Source: Rachicladosporium sp. CCFEE 5018
Taxonomy: Eukaryota; Ascomycota; Dothideomycetes; Cladosporiales; Cladosporiaceae
Length of the DNA stretch: 64,000 nucleotides
NCBI GenBank assembly: GCA_002077045.2
Contig: KZ111140.1
Span: 3,232,990 to 3,296,989 of the forward strand
Direction of reading: 5' to 3'
Shown here: positions 9,882 through 20,942 of the stretch, in pieces
Numbering within the stretch: position 1 is the first letter of the stretch
Layout: every line of letters starts with the position of its first letter
Made by a program: the position numbers and the translations under genes
Notes under the pieces: model-generated
Seen by the model: the letters and a program-made list of their open reading frames with translations, nothing else
What the model was told of the DNA's origin: nothing
Database searches by the model: none

Positions 9882-12544
9882 CCACCGGGCAAGGCAACGC
9901 GACTGGCAGCTCATACGCCTACCGCGGCTACCACGAGACCGCATGGATCATCAATCGCTTCGCGCACGTCGCTCGCAAGCACCAGATGCCGGAGGTCTGC
10001 ATCAATCAGCTCAGCAAGATCTACACTCTGCCCAACATCGAGATCCAAGAGGCGTTCCTCAAGTTGCGCGAGCAAGCCAAGTGCCACTACCAGAATCGCA
10101 GCGAGCTCAACAACGGACTGGATGTCATCAATAATACCAACCTCAACTACTTTGGTCAAAACCAGAAGGCTGAGTTCTACACGCTTAAGGGGATGTTCCT
10201 CAGTCGACTGGATCAGAAGGGCGAGGCGCATGATGCGTTCGGCACTGCTTTGTTCTTCGATATCAAGTTGCCGAAGGCTTGGGCTGAGTGGGGCCGGTAC
10301 AGTGATCAGCTATTCAAGGAGAGTCCGGGTGATCTTGAGTTGGCGGGCAATGCTCTGAGCTGCTATCTGGAGGCTGCTGGGCAGTACAAGAGCGCTAAAT
10401 CACGGAAGCTGCTGTCTCGCATCTTGTGGCTGCTCAGCCTGGACGACAGCGACGGTACGCTTGCCAAGAATTACGCCAACTTTAAGGGAGAGACGCCACT
10501 CTGGTACTGGGTCACTTTCATTCCGCAGCTGCTCAACAATCTGTCACGTAGTGAAGGTGAAGCGAACATTGCGCACGAGATTCTGACAAAGCTGGCGAAG
10601 ACATACCCGCAGGCTTTGCACTTCCAGCTCAGGACTAGCCATGAGGATATGCAAGTCATCCGCCGTGCGCAGCAGGCTCGAGAGCAGAAGGAGCGTGCTG
10701 CCAAAGCCAAGCAGGCTGGTGGCGAGGCTGTCAAGCAAGAAGGCTCGCCTGCCAGACCAGAGAGTGCCGGCGCCTCGAGACCAGGCACCGCCGCTGGAGG
10801 GGAAATCCAAACTACCGATGGCACGCCGCAGAAGCAGGAGGGGCAGGACACAGTCATGCAGAACGGTGGTGAGCCGACTCAGCCGAAGAAGCCCTGGGAG
10901 CACACTGAAGCCCTGGTCATCACGCTTCGCACGGCGTTCCCGCTGCTGTATGCTTCCATGGAAGCGATGGTAGAGCAGATCCAGAAGTACTTCAAGTGTC
11001 CGCCAGACGAGGATGCCTACCGCCTCATCGTTGCGCTTCTGAACGACGCGATGGCATATGTCAGCCGCTCACCACACGCCTTCACGCAAGACAGCAAGCT
11101 GCCCTCACAGACCGAGGCGAACATCACGCGCTTCGTGGAGTCGATTCTGCCGCATCACATTAGGAAGGCGTTCGAGCAGGACTTCGTCACCAAGAAGCCG
11201 ACGATGCTAGAGTACATCCACAAGCTACGCAAGTGGCGCGATAAGCTGGCCGAGCGCCTTGATCGCCGACCATCGACTTTCCACCTCGATCAAGTGCCGC
11301 ATTTGAGTGGCTTCCGCTTCGTGTGGTTCGATGAGGTGGAAGTGCCTGGGCAGTACTTACAGCACCGGGATAAGAACCAGGACTTTGTACGCATAGAGCG
11401 CTTCCTTCCGATTGTGGATCTTGTCCGGGGTGTGACGGGCTGTCATCGTAGGATTGAGATCCGCGGGCACGACGGGAGTGTGCATCCTTTCGCGATTCAG
11501 CATCCAGCGCCGAGACACAGTCGCAGGGAAGAAAGGATTCTGCAGCTGTTCCGCATGTTCAACAGCACGCTGGCGAAGAAGAAGGAGAGCCGGCGCAGGA
11601 ATCTGCAATTCCATCTGCCGTATATGGTCCCGCTGTCGCCGCAGATCCGCATGATCCAGGACGACGCTTCGTACATTACCCTGCAGGGCGTGTACGACGA
11701 CTACTGCCGCCGCAACGAGCTCGACAAGGACGAGGCGATCATGTACACCATGGACAAGCTGCGCACGACCGCCGCGCAGAAGCAAGACACGAACCTGAAC
11801 GTGCGGCTGGAGTCCCTCAATCACGTGCAGCAGCGCTTCGTCCCTGCAGATCTGGTGCGCGAATACTTCGCTGCCACCTTCCCCAGCTTCGACGCCTTCT
11901 GGCTCTTCCGAAGGCAATTCACATACCAGCTCGCAGCGCTGACATACATCACCTTCACCATGCACATGACACAACGCTACCCAAGCAAAATGAGCATCGC
12001 GCGCAAGACGGGCAATATCTGGGGCTCAGAGCTGCTGCCCTTACTAGCGCAGAACCGACCGCATTTCCAGAACCCGGAAGCTGTGCCCTTCCGACTCACG
12101 CCAAACTTGCAGCGCCTCATGGGTCCAATCCATCAGGAGGGAATTTTCACCTGCGCCCTAATGGCCATCTCCCGCTGCCTGACAACCGACTCCACGACCC
12201 CCTCCCCTCCCACTCCTCCCCCCACCGGCGCGCCTGCCGCCGACCCCCCCCCCCCTGCGTCGGCTACAAGCACAGACCTCTCCCACACCCTCTCAATCTT
12301 CATCCGCGACGAGATGACGTTCTGGTACACGCAATCTCACCGGCAATCTCTGCAACAGAATGAGTTGCGCGAGAACGTGCAGAAGAATTCCGAGGCGATT
12401 GTTAATAAGGCCTTAGCGTTGGCTAGGGAGCCTGTTGGCGCTACTAATCTGCCGGCTTGTCAGACTGTGCTGGAGGTTGTGGCTAGGGCCACGAATCCGG
12501 AGAAGCTGGCGCAGATGGATTTGTTGTTTCAGGGGTGGTTGTGA
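9882..12544 (+). CDS. TRA1: TRA1, SAGA/NuA4 pseudokinase subunit (C-terminal part)
   Basis: The frame is already open at the gap edge (first full codon at 9884) and gives 886 residues to the stop. It starts within the FAT domain (YRGYHETAWIINRFAHVA, KIYTLPNIEIQEAF), which is built of helical repeats, then reaches the PI3K-like kinase domain (GHDGSVHPFAIQHPAPRHSRREERI, quoted in part here as GSVHPFAIQHP) and the C-terminal FATC segment ending LFQGWL. As in other Tra1/TRRAP proteins, the catalytic HRD and DFG motifs are not visible. Tra1 is the activator-binding scaffold shared by the SAGA and NuA4 acetyltransferase complexes. The family is about 3,700-3,900 aa, so roughly three quarters of the gene is missing. 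An Ala/Pro-rich insert (about 12180-12270) interrupts the kinase-like domain near its end. Confidence 0.93.
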
Positions 12545-13122
12545 GGTGTTGATTGGTGCTTAAGGGCGGTTGTGGCGTGGAGTCATGGGCGTGCACGGGG
12601 TGGTTTGGAGGATGGCGGTGGAAGGGAAGGGGGAGGTGGGCTGAGGGTTGCCGCGAGGATGGGGTTTGCTTGGTGTTGGAGTAGGACAGGAAATCGAGGG
12701 ACTTAGCGTTGGAGTTGAGGAAACTTTCCGGGATGGAATGGAGTCATGGGTGTTGATGGTACTGGAGAGCGGTCCTTTGGTCTCCTCGCAGCATCATCTG
12801 CTCGCGGGTCTCGATACTGTACACTGATTTTACATTCGTCTCCGTTGCCTCAATCCTCTCCCTCTCACTGTCTAGCTGAGTGCGTACAAAGGCTCTACCA
12901 CCTACGCCGTTGTACGCGAATCGGAGAGATGTCGAGCCAGTGTCAGTCTCGATCTCGCGGCATCGGCTGCAGTGTCGTCGTAACAGCGGCTAAGGCCATG
13001 CAGTGGAGATGCACACGCCTATGCTATGCACCATTGGCCCATTCGATGACTGAGCCTGATTCATCCCGTGTGGTCGAACGCCATGCACGGAACTCTACCC
13101 ATCTTTCCGCAGCCTTTGTATT
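12545..13122. other. Convergent 3' flanks of TRA1 and OXA1
   Basis: Two genes end toward each other here. The open frame at 12746-13126 has no family resemblance or splice support. Confidence 0.5.
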
Positions 13123-14736
13123 TTAATCACAATGCTCTCCCCTCACCGGCCGTCTCCTTCCCCCCTTCTGCCCCACCTGCGCCTTCACCTTCTCCTGATG
13201 CCGCTTCTCGTAGTCCGCCGCTGCCCTCTCTTCGTTCTTCACCCTCGTCTTCTGTGCGTTGCTCACAACCTTATCTGCCGCCATTTTCTGGAGTCCTGCG
13301 TAGCCTTCTCTTGCAGCCTGGAACACGCCAGCCTTCTTGAGTGGTGCGGCTGCCGCGGTGGTGTTGGTGGCTTGTGCTAGGATTGTGGGCGCAGCCGTAC
13401 TTGTCGAGCTCGCGCGCGTTGTCCGTAGCGCGGGCGCTTGGTAGGTAGGCTGCATGTACTTCGCATTCTTCCCCACCATTCTAGCTGCCGGCGAAGGCGC
13501 ATCCTTCTTCTTGCCGCTCCACTGCTCGGCCATCATGGTGAAAGGGTTCTCGGGCGTGCCTTCGGGCGTTGTGGGTTTATACACAGGCGTGATGCCTAGC
13601 AACCTCCGCACGCCGTCCACCTGCAACACGCGCGCTTGTGTCATTCCCCACAACCCGGTGATGAAGAACCAGATCGCTACGGCGCCTGGCTGCCAGCCGG
13701 TGAATGCGAAGATTAGGGTGGGCATGCCCCATAGCATTAGATTCTTCATTGCGGGTGTCATGGCTGCTGCGTTGGCGCCGCCGCCTTCGCCGCCCCAGCG
13801 GACTGCGAAGTGGAGGGTTCCTGCTAAGAGGGCGGGGAGGATGAGGTAGCCGTCGCTTAGTGTGAGATCATACAACCACAGAAACCCTCCGTTATGCAGT
13901 TCCGGCACGGGCAAGCTGGCCATGGCCTTTAGGAGCCGGAAGCCGCAGAAGCCGATGTAGCCCTGCACGATCATGGGCAGGAAAATTGTGCGGTATTTCA
14001 GTCCTGCCCTTTTCCTCGTAGCAGACATCTCCTGCCATGCTAGAGCTACGGCTTGATTGTCGCCTGCTTTTTGCGCGGCGCTCATACGCTCTGATACCGG
14101 TTTCGTGACGCTTGTGAGTGCTAAGGTTCGTGCGTTCATGTCCGCACTCCTCACGAACAGCGGACTGAGTAGTGCGCGGGTCGCAAGAGCTGTCACGGCT
14201 ATAGCACCCCACCATGGTAAGCCCATTGTGATGTGCGCGTGTTCCATCATCCATTGCAGGATCGAGGTCATGCCGTAGCCGTAGTCTAGGCCTAGCGAGT
14301 ACAGGTAGCCGACTTGGTCTGGCGGGACGCTACCCACGAGATCGTCGAGCTTGAGATCATCAAGGGTTATGGTGTCGAGGTTTGGGAAAGAAGAGGGCGG
14401 TGGTAGTGAGGAGGGTGGTGGGGCGGAGATGAAGCGTTCGGCTTCGGCTGTGATTGAGGCGAGGTTGTCGGTGGGTGGATTGGTGGAGGCATGGCGGATG
14501 GAGGAGAGGGAGAATGCGACTGTCGGGGGTGCGGCTCGCCATCGCTGTGTGTGGAGGGAGGTCTGTGGATGTAGTCTTGGGGATGCAGTCGCTCGAGGGG
14601 GGTGTCGAGACGAGAGCTGAGGGCTTGTTAGTGTTGCTCATCTGTGGATTGCGGTGCTGCATACATTTCTGCATTGTTGCTGGAATAATCGAGGCGTATA
14701 GCCTTTGGCAAGGCGTAAGCCTCTACTGGGCATCAT
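13123..14736 (-). CDS. OXA1: OXA1, mitochondrial inner-membrane insertase
   Basis: Two exons (14665-14736 and 13123-14616) with a 48-nt intron (GTATGC to CCTCAG, branch CACTAAC) give 521 aa. Exon 1 encodes the start of a presequence (MMPSRGLRLAKGYTPRLFQ). The long frame of exon 2 has no ATG before its core, which is why the first exon is needed. The N-terminal 110 residues are basic and Ser/Pro-rich, with a maturation-like SIRHAST. The YidC/Oxa1/Alb3 core runs from about 150 to 380, with helices such as GMTSILQWMMEHAHI, GAIAVTALATRALLSP and IFLPMIVQGYIGFCGFRLL. The Lys/Arg-rich C-terminal tail (about 400-521) is the region that binds the mitochondrial ribosome in this family. Confidence 0.92.
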
Positions 14737-15104
14737 CGTGAATGTGTGGACGATGCAATGCAGTCGTGTGATGCGGGAATAATTTGTATGAGCTCGGGAG
14801 AGCCTCGGCGTTTGAGCGTGAATGAACTGTTGTAGACATGGCAAGATACATATGATGTTTTCAAATAGGGAGAATCTGTGGGAACATTGAGTTTGGTTTG
14901 ATGTCGCTGTAAGATATGTACACTTGTCCACCGTCGCCACAATAAGCGCCTGTGGCTGCTTTGCTGCCTTTCCTTGACTCTATCAACGCCACCTAGATGC
15001 AATGTAGGCACGCTGCTGTATCGTGCACGAAGCCATACAATTCTTTTCCTTCCTGTGCCCATGAGAGGCCAATCAGCATCTCGCTACATGATTGCTCCAC
15101 AGTC
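14737..15104. promoter_or_regulatory. OXA1 upstream region / MIM1 3' flank
   Basis: A 368-bp spacer between two co-oriented minus-strand genes. It must hold the OXA1 promoter and the MIM1 terminator region. No specific motif is recognised. Confidence 0.4.
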
Positions 15105-15620
15105 TCACTCCAGTGAGGTGTAGGTGTCCATCTCCTCGCCGTTCCTTCGCCTTCGCTCTACTGGATCGTCTCTAATCTCAATGCCTGGCCCTATCGAATG
15201 TGTCCCCATAGGTGATGCTGAGTTCCGATGTCCAGGGAAGACCTGCATTATCAAGCGTCAGTCTGAAGTCCTCATCGTGCCCACGTCCTCCGCCCTTCAT
15301 CTCTCATTGGACCCCGTGTTCTCCACGTCCTCGATTCTGCAATGCAAACTCACCCTCGTGCCTCCCCATCCTAGCCTCCAAGCCGCCTCATGTGCGAACA
15401 ACTCTCCGAATCCCAGCATCAACCCATTGATGAACGGTAGTAGTACATTTATTGCGGCGCCTCTTGCTATGCTCCAAAATGTCGGTGGGCTGTAGAGGAT
15501 CATGGGTGATGAGGAAGTGGAGGGAACGTCATCCTCTGAGCTCGTTTGATTGCTGTGGTTTGCGTCGTAGTTCTCGCTGTCCGAGGGAAAGGTGGTTTGC
15601 GATTCCGAGAGGGGGTCCAT
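15105..15620 (-). CDS. MIM1: MIM1, mitochondrial outer-membrane import protein
   Basis: Two exons (15354-15620 and 15105-15242) with a 111-nt intron (GTGAGT to TGCAG, branch GACTGACGC) give 134 aa. Residues 1-45 are Ser/Asp/Glu-rich. The single outer-membrane helix and its flanks follow (FWSIARGAAINVLLPFING, then MLGFGELFAHEAAWRLGW), the signature of Mim1. Without splicing the protein would end in a meaningless tail. With the intron removed it reads VFPGHRNSASP, then a basic stretch and a terminal YTSLE that fit the family's C-terminus. Mim1 oligomerises with Mim2 to insert alpha-helical outer-membrane proteins and to help TOM assembly. Confidence 0.9.
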
Positions 15621-15928
15621 GGTGATTGATGCGTAGGGTCGCAATGGTAGAGGATTATTGCTGGCGCGCAGGGCGCTGGGCGCTGTCCTGGGGCGCTATG
15701 TGTTTCGAACTTCTCAGTTTCCCGCTATGAGTACGACTAGGCCAGTGTACACTCGCTTCACTTCACTTCCATTCGCACATGTCGAACGGGTCTATCCGCG
15801 ATGTTCTCCCCGACATATGACTGCCAAGACTAGTCTGACGTACCTTACCTTGCCTGAGCCTCACGAAGACTTCCACCAAACAACATCCTTCTCTTCACAA
15901 CATCTGCATCAGCAATCATACAACGATC
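15621..15928. promoter_or_regulatory. Divergent promoter MIM1/SHP1
   Basis: 308 bp separate the start codons of the minus-strand MIM1 and plus-strand SHP1 genes. A CT/CA-rich leader precedes the SHP1 ATG (CTTCTCTTCACAACATC). Confidence 0.45.
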
Positions 15929-17179
15929 ATGGACGCAGCACAGCAAGACCTCGTCGCCCAATTCTGCGGCGTCACTGGCTCTACACCCGGCGCAGCAACC
16001 ACAGCCCTCACATCAGCCAACTGGAACCTCCAAGAAGCCGTCGCCCTCTACTTCGCCGCCCAAGAAGGCGAAGAGGAAGACGATGAGGATGCGAGTGATG
16101 AAGGAGGCGCCGCAGTGCATCCATCAGCATCCACATCACAGCCACGACCCGCCGCAGCGTCCTCATCTTCATCAGCACCCAAACGCGCCACAGCCGGCTC
16201 CTCCAGAATGAAAACCCTCGCCGACTTGCAGTCCTCAGCCCACGATGAAGACGACTCAGACTCCGACCCAGACCTCTATACCGGCGGGGAGAAATCCGGT
16301 CTCGCAGTCCAACCCAACCCGGGTCCCGGTGCCGGCCCAAGCAGAAGCGGAGGACCCGTAGACCACTTCCGCAACATCCTCAACCAAGCGCGCAAGAACG
16401 AAGACCGGCCTCCCGGAGCCGGCGACGCCGAACCTGCAGACCCTTCAGCACCACGCAGCACAGCCTTCTCCGGCCGCGCCCAAACCCTCGGCGGTGACGA
16501 CGCACCATCGCGCACAATCGACGACCCCACAGCCCCTCGCCCCAACCAGCAGCGTCCCACCGGCCGCAACCTCCCAAAGCTAGACAGGACAATGCACCTC
16601 TGGGCCGACGGCGTGAGCATCGACGACGGGCCGCTATTTCGCTTCGACGACCCCGCAAACGCAGTCATAATGCAGCAAATCAACCGCGGCCAGGCACCTC
16701 TGTCGTTGCTAGACGTGCAGCCGGATCAGGAGGTGGATTTGACGCTCGAGCCGCATAAGGAGATGAACTATGTGCAGCCGAAGAAGAAGTATAGGCCTTT
16801 TGATGGGGGTGGGAACAGGCTTGGGGCGCCGACGCCAGGGCCGAGTATGGAGCCGGCGACAACGCAACAAGTACAATCGGACTTCGCGGCTATGGGCGCG
16901 GCGGCTCCTGCGCCTCCACAAAACACCGTCGACGACTCACAACCAACACTCACACTGCAGATCCGGCTCGCGGACGGGTCGAGATTAAGCTCACGCTTCA
17001 ACACTACGCAGACTATTGGCGACGTTTACAGCTTCGTCGATCGAGCTGCAGCGGGGAGTGGACGGGCTTATGCGCTCATGACGACGTTCCCGAATAAGGA
17101 GTTGGAGGATAAGGGGGTTGTGTTGGGCGAGCTGGGGGAGTTTAAGAGAGGTGGGGTTGTGGTGCAGAAGTGGAAATGA
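15929..17179 (+). CDS. SHP1: SHP1/p47-type Cdc48 cofactor (UBA-SEP-UBX)
   Basis: Single exon, 416 aa. An N-terminal UBA-like domain (about 4-45, QQDLVAQFCGVTGSTPGAAT) binds ubiquitin. A long low-complexity acidic and Pro/Ala-rich linker follows. The SEP domain lies at about 215-290 (LWADGVSIDDGPLFRFDDP, then NRGQAPLSLLDVQPDQEVDL). The C-terminal UBX domain (about 335-416, LTLQIRLADGSRLSSRFN to the end) docks on Cdc48/p97. Shp1/p47 directs the AAA ATPase to membrane fusion, protein phosphatase 1 maturation and protein turnover. Domain order and length fit the family. Confidence 0.93.
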   Translation: MDAAQQDLVAQFCGVTGSTPGAATTALTSANWNLQEAVALYFAAQEGEEEDDEDASDEGGAAVHPSASTSQPRPAAASSSSSAPKRATAGSSRMKTLADLQSSAHDEDDSDSDPDLYTGGEKSGLAVQPNPGPGAGPSRSGGPVDHFRNILNQARKNEDRPPGAGDAEPADPSAPRSTAFSGRAQTLGGDDAPSRTIDDPTAPRPNQQRPTGRNLPKLDRTMHLWADGVSIDDGPLFRFDDPANAVIMQQINRGQAPLSLLDVQPDQEVDLTLEPHKEMNYVQPKKKYRPFDGGGNRLGAPTPGPSMEPATTQQVQSDFAAMGAAAPAPPQNTVDDSQPTLTLQIRLADGSRLSSRFNTTQTIGDVYSFVDRAAAGSGRAYALMTTFPNKELEDKGVVLGELGEFKRGGVVVQKWK

Positions 17180-17503
17180 GAGGATTATGAAGTAATGCGG
17201 TCGGGAGGAGACTCGGATGTGCAATGGGGCAACGACGGAAACGCTGTTGAAGCATACGGACATCGTGAACAACGTGGTCGTAAAAGCTCTAGCTCGGCCG
17301 GCGTGCTGGGTGTCGGCAACGGGTAGGCGCCAGCGCAGCGCCGCCCTTCCTCTAGAATAGATCGTGCGCTATGCATTCTGCAGTGGCATGAAAAGCATTC
17401 AAGACATCGAGTCTTCTGCCTCGCTCACATCCCCAAGTACCTGCCGATGCTACATGCTTGGTCCTACCGCTGTGACGCACGCCGTACGTGGTTTGGAGAG
17501 AAG
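17180..17503. other. Convergent 3' flanks, no gene seen
   Basis: Spacer between the SHP1 stop and the stop of the first Hsp70-like gene. A GTGAGT lies at the very end of that gene's frame, so an extra short 3' exon here cannot be excluded. Confidence 0.4.
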
Positions 17504-18561
17504 TTACACTAAAAGACATACACTCACCCCCTGCGCCTCCGCCTCCCTAGCCCACGCATCTTGCTGCCACCTCAGCGATTCCTTCGCGGCGCCCGCGCTT
17601 ACCAAAAACAGCGGCTTCAGTGCTCCCCGCTGAGGGACCAGCATCTCATCCAGCTTCCCCTCGTACGCTCCCCCCGTGAGCGCTGATGTGAGGATATTGC
17701 GGAGTCCGGGCGTCGCGCCGTGAGAGCCGGTGAGTAAGATCTTAGCTATACCTAGAACTTGGTCGGTGGACCAAACTTTCATGGGCTCGTTGATGAAGGC
17801 GCGGAAGCTGCTCACGTTTACATTCCCGCTCGCAAGGTCGGCCGTGTGAGGCTCTGCAAGGAAGGCTAGATCATGCCACGTCTCCTGAACGTCTACTAAC
17901 CCGCATTCATCGACTAGTTTCGTCGCCACCAGGCCGGCGTCGCTATAATCTACCGTGAGGACTCCATGTTCTGGAGAGGAGCAGGTGTAGAAGTCTGGCG
18001 CTGAGAAGGGGTAGGCCGCCCATATACTGGCTGGGAAGTAGAGTTTCAGCTCATCAAGACCGAAGGCTGGAGCTGCGGTGGCGAAGCGCGATTTCAGGTC
18101 TTGCGAAGGGCTGAGAGGGAGGACTACGCCTGCGGAGAGAACTGGAGAGCCGGTGGCGTCATTTACGGCGGCTTGGAGATCGATGAGCATGGTGTGTATA
18201 GCTGTTGGGAGGGGCTGCTGGGTTCGCAGCCATGGTTGCAGGCGGCCAAGGCGGCCGAAGAGAAAGGTCTGGTCGACTTGGCCGGCTTCTTGGAGGTCGT
18301 TGTCGTCCTGCGGGAGAAGCCATGTCTGGTTCCGCATCATCGCTTTGTATTGTTCGTCGCCATCGATCTTGGTGACTAAGACGATCGAGCCGTTTGGGTA
18401 GGCCACACTCGCAGTTCTGGGTTTGGTCAATCGTTGGAATAAACCGTGGATTGTATGGAGTGTCTGTACCCGTGATTGAACGACAAGTCAAAGCCCACTC
18501 CAATCTCTGCTGCGCGGACAGCCGCGATGACTGCTAGAATGAGGTACAGGAGTCGGGTCAT
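17504..18561 (-). CDS. Small secreted Hsp70/ASKHA-like protein, paralogue A
   Basis: Two exons (18470-18561 and 17504-18416) give 334 aa. Exon 1 encodes a signal peptide (MTRLLYLILAVIAAVRA) and the first nucleotide-loop-like strand EIGVGFDLSFNHG. The intron (branch ATTGAC) splits the last Gly codon. Then come TASVAYPNGSIV and the family signature AMMRNQTW. Hsp70-type landmarks appear in order: a connecting-helix-like segment (about 155-165), VLTVDYSDAGLVATK in the place of the second phosphate loop, ILLTGSHGATPGLRNIL in the place of the adenosine loop, and PLFLVSAGAA at the end. The DLGTT and DxGGGTxD motifs are degenerate, and there is no substrate-binding domain. This recalls the ATPase-only Hsp70 relative HSPA13/STCH, but smaller. 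Function is unknown and ATPase activity is doubtful. Confidence 0.7.
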
Positions 18562-19244
18562 GGCGCGCTACAGCAAGCACGGCTACCCGTACTTGTGGCT
18601 GAATTGTAGGATAGTCGGAGTCCACATGTACACCCTTCGCAATGTGAGGAGGATGGCCGGAAGGACAGAGGTAGACGTAGGTGAAACAAGGATAGACTGA
18701 GATCTGACGTACACTTGATTGCAGTCATCTCGCAACGTGTATTCTTCATGATCAGAGTCATCGCAGCTGTACCGCACAGTTGCATACCTGCCTGTGTTCT
18801 ATCATTGCGTGACCTGCGAAGACGCGAATTGTAACATTGCTGGAAGCGGCCAGGAAGGCTTCACAGAGGAAAACGCGATCGTTGATAGTGCTTGGGCGAG
18901 GATTCCGCTTGAAGAACAGTCTCGACATTTGAGTACACTGAATTCGGTGTATACCGAGTCGATGACTGCGGCTTGAGACGCGGCTACGTTGCTACACTGG
19001 AGCAATCCCGGTGGCCGAGTGATATGCCGTTGCCGCGTGATCATTGTGTAGACTCCCCTCGAGGCCTCCGTCCTTGTTCCCGACCGATCTCGGTTAGGTT
19101 CGCTTCCTCATGCTGCGCCGAACAGATCGTGACAGGAGCTTTAGTTGAAAGTATGTGTTCTGAGTAGTCATATTTCTGGGAGCCTAACGAAGACGAGGGT
19201 CACCATGAACAGACGCTGATACCGTCTGCTTCTGCTTCCCTCAG
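18562..19244. other. Spacer between Hsp70-like paralogues A and B
   Basis: A plus-strand frame at about 18794-18976 (with CEDANCNIAGSGQEG) has no ATG start and no recognisable family. The stretch presumably includes the promoter of paralogue A. Confidence 0.4.
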
Positions 19245-20248
19245 TCACGTGGGTTGTCGCGAGAGCATAGAACCCATCGCCGCGCCAGCACTCGCAACGA
19301 ACAGCGGATCGTTCGGAGACTCTTGATGGACGAGCTTGTCTTCCAACACACCGCCAAATGGTCCCGCGTCCAATGTCTGCGTCAACATTGTGCGAAGCTC
19401 CGGCGTGTTGCCGAGCTCGCCCATAAGAACAATCTTATCGAGGCCATGCAGATTTTCACCGTCCCAATCCGTGATGGGTTGACTGATCAAGGTTTTGAGT
19501 AAGGTGACGATGCGCTCGGTATCGGTGATGTTGGTGCCCGCTATGACTGGATTCAAGTCAAAAAACGTTCTTTGAGGCCAGGTCATGCCATGACATTCGC
19601 CCGCGAGAGTGGCTATTATTCCAGCCCGGCTGTAGTCGACTGTTAGCAGGACATTCTCCCGATCACAGCCGCCGTCTCGAAGATCGGAGAGGTAGTAGGC
19701 AGCTATAATAGTGGCCCAATGCATGTTACTGAGCTCTCTTATGTTCAATGCACGCGTGGAGTGCTCCAGCGCGGTCCTGAGGCTGGCTGATGGTTTGAGA
19801 GGAAAGACGATTTGCGCGATGTCTACGTCTGCGCTTGTGTGCGTTACAACAGCGGTCTTGAGCTGGTCGAGCATGTCGTGTAGAGCGCTGTTCGGTGGGC
19901 GTACGCAAATCTGATGCACCTCGAGGTGACGAACCTGATCGAGAAAAGACGGTGGCTTCCATATGTTCGGAGTGTAGAACATTCCCTCGTCTTGCGGGCG
20001 GGTCCAAGTCTGATCGCGCATCATGGTTGTGTAGCCTTCATCGCTATCCACGCGGATTACCGAAACCACAGTCTTATTCGGGTACGCAACGCTCGCTGTT
20101 CTTGAGGGTATCAAATCAGTGATAGACGCTACGAGGAGTGGTGGGGCGCAGCGTACCCGTAGTCGAACGAAAGACTGAAGCCCACGCCTAGTTCCATTGC
20201 GCGTGCAATCGCAAGGAAGACGATGAGGACAATGACGACCCGAGACAT
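19245..20248 (-). CDS. Small secreted Hsp70/ASKHA-like protein, paralogue B
   Basis: Two exons (20157-20248 and 19245-20100) give 315 aa. The layout matches paralogue A: signal peptide (MSRVVIVLIVFLAIARA), first loop ELGVGFSLSFDYG, intron splitting the same Gly codon in the same phase (GTACGC to CAAG, branch CACTGAT), then TASVAYPNKTVV and TMMRDQTW. Later landmarks are LLTVDYSRAGIIATL, IVLMGELGNTPELRTML and PLFVASAGAA. The Asp of the first loop is replaced by Ser here (GFSLSF), a further step away from an active ATPase. It lies on the same strand as A, about 680 bp upstream of it, so tandem duplication is likely. No function is inferred. Confidence 0.7.
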
Positions 20249-20942
20249 GCCTCACCCTTTGGCCGTATCAGTCAAGCTGTACAGGGCAGAAGAGTCATAA
20301 TACTCGATCCTGGATTTAGTTGATGAAGAAGCGTACCTACAAGGTCTTACTGGAACTTACAAAGACATAGAACAAGAAGTTGAAGGACGATTGTGATAAG
20401 ACTGCTACGCAACGTGTCCTCACTCTTGCAGGAGAACTGGCCAGACAGCGCGTTGCTACCTGCTCCATCCTTATCGTCGTGCCCCTCGAGGACTCGGCAG
20501 ACTTTCAATAGTAACAGCCTACACATCCGCTGTGCGTGTGTCAGTAGTCCGCCTGAATACAGATATGTTATGATAATAGGGCACATTCATACCTTTGTGG
20601 TTGTGTTGTCACGTGCTGGTGAAGTCGAAGGAAGCAGTCCCGTGCGCAATCGCTCATCCAATTGACGCTACTGCAAGAATGGCTAGCCAGACGTGGGGAA
20701 GCGGGGTTGCGAGCAAGGGTAAGCTCCGGCAACGTCAAGGGTCGCGTGTACTCTGATCACGAGAGCTCACACGGTACGTACATCCAAGACAAACGCACCC
20801 AAGCTCCCTGCTGTGTGTCAGACCCCTGACTGGTAAATCTCGACTTCACTTCAACACCTGTTCCTCTTCTCCTTCAACATCTCATCAGCAACATCAGCTC
20901 AATCACCCTTCCTTCAAATAAACAGTCAAACAGTTGCCAAAG
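20249..20942. promoter_or_regulatory. Divergent upstream region, paralogue B / DJ-1 gene
   Basis: About 690 bp between the starts of the minus-strand Hsp70-like gene B and the plus-strand DJ-1/PfpI gene. The part next to the DJ-1 ATG is a CT/CA-rich leader. No gene is seen. Confidence 0.4.

Noticed and set aside
15297..15353. Unspliced C-terminal tail of MIM1
   Set aside because: A canonical GTGAGT intron with a branch site leads to a better family-like ending (YTSLE), so the tail is intronic.
18794..18976. Small plus-strand frame with CEDANCNIAGSGQEG
   Set aside because: It lacks an ATG start, has no signal peptide and resembles nothing known; it lies in the spacer between two Hsp70-like genes.
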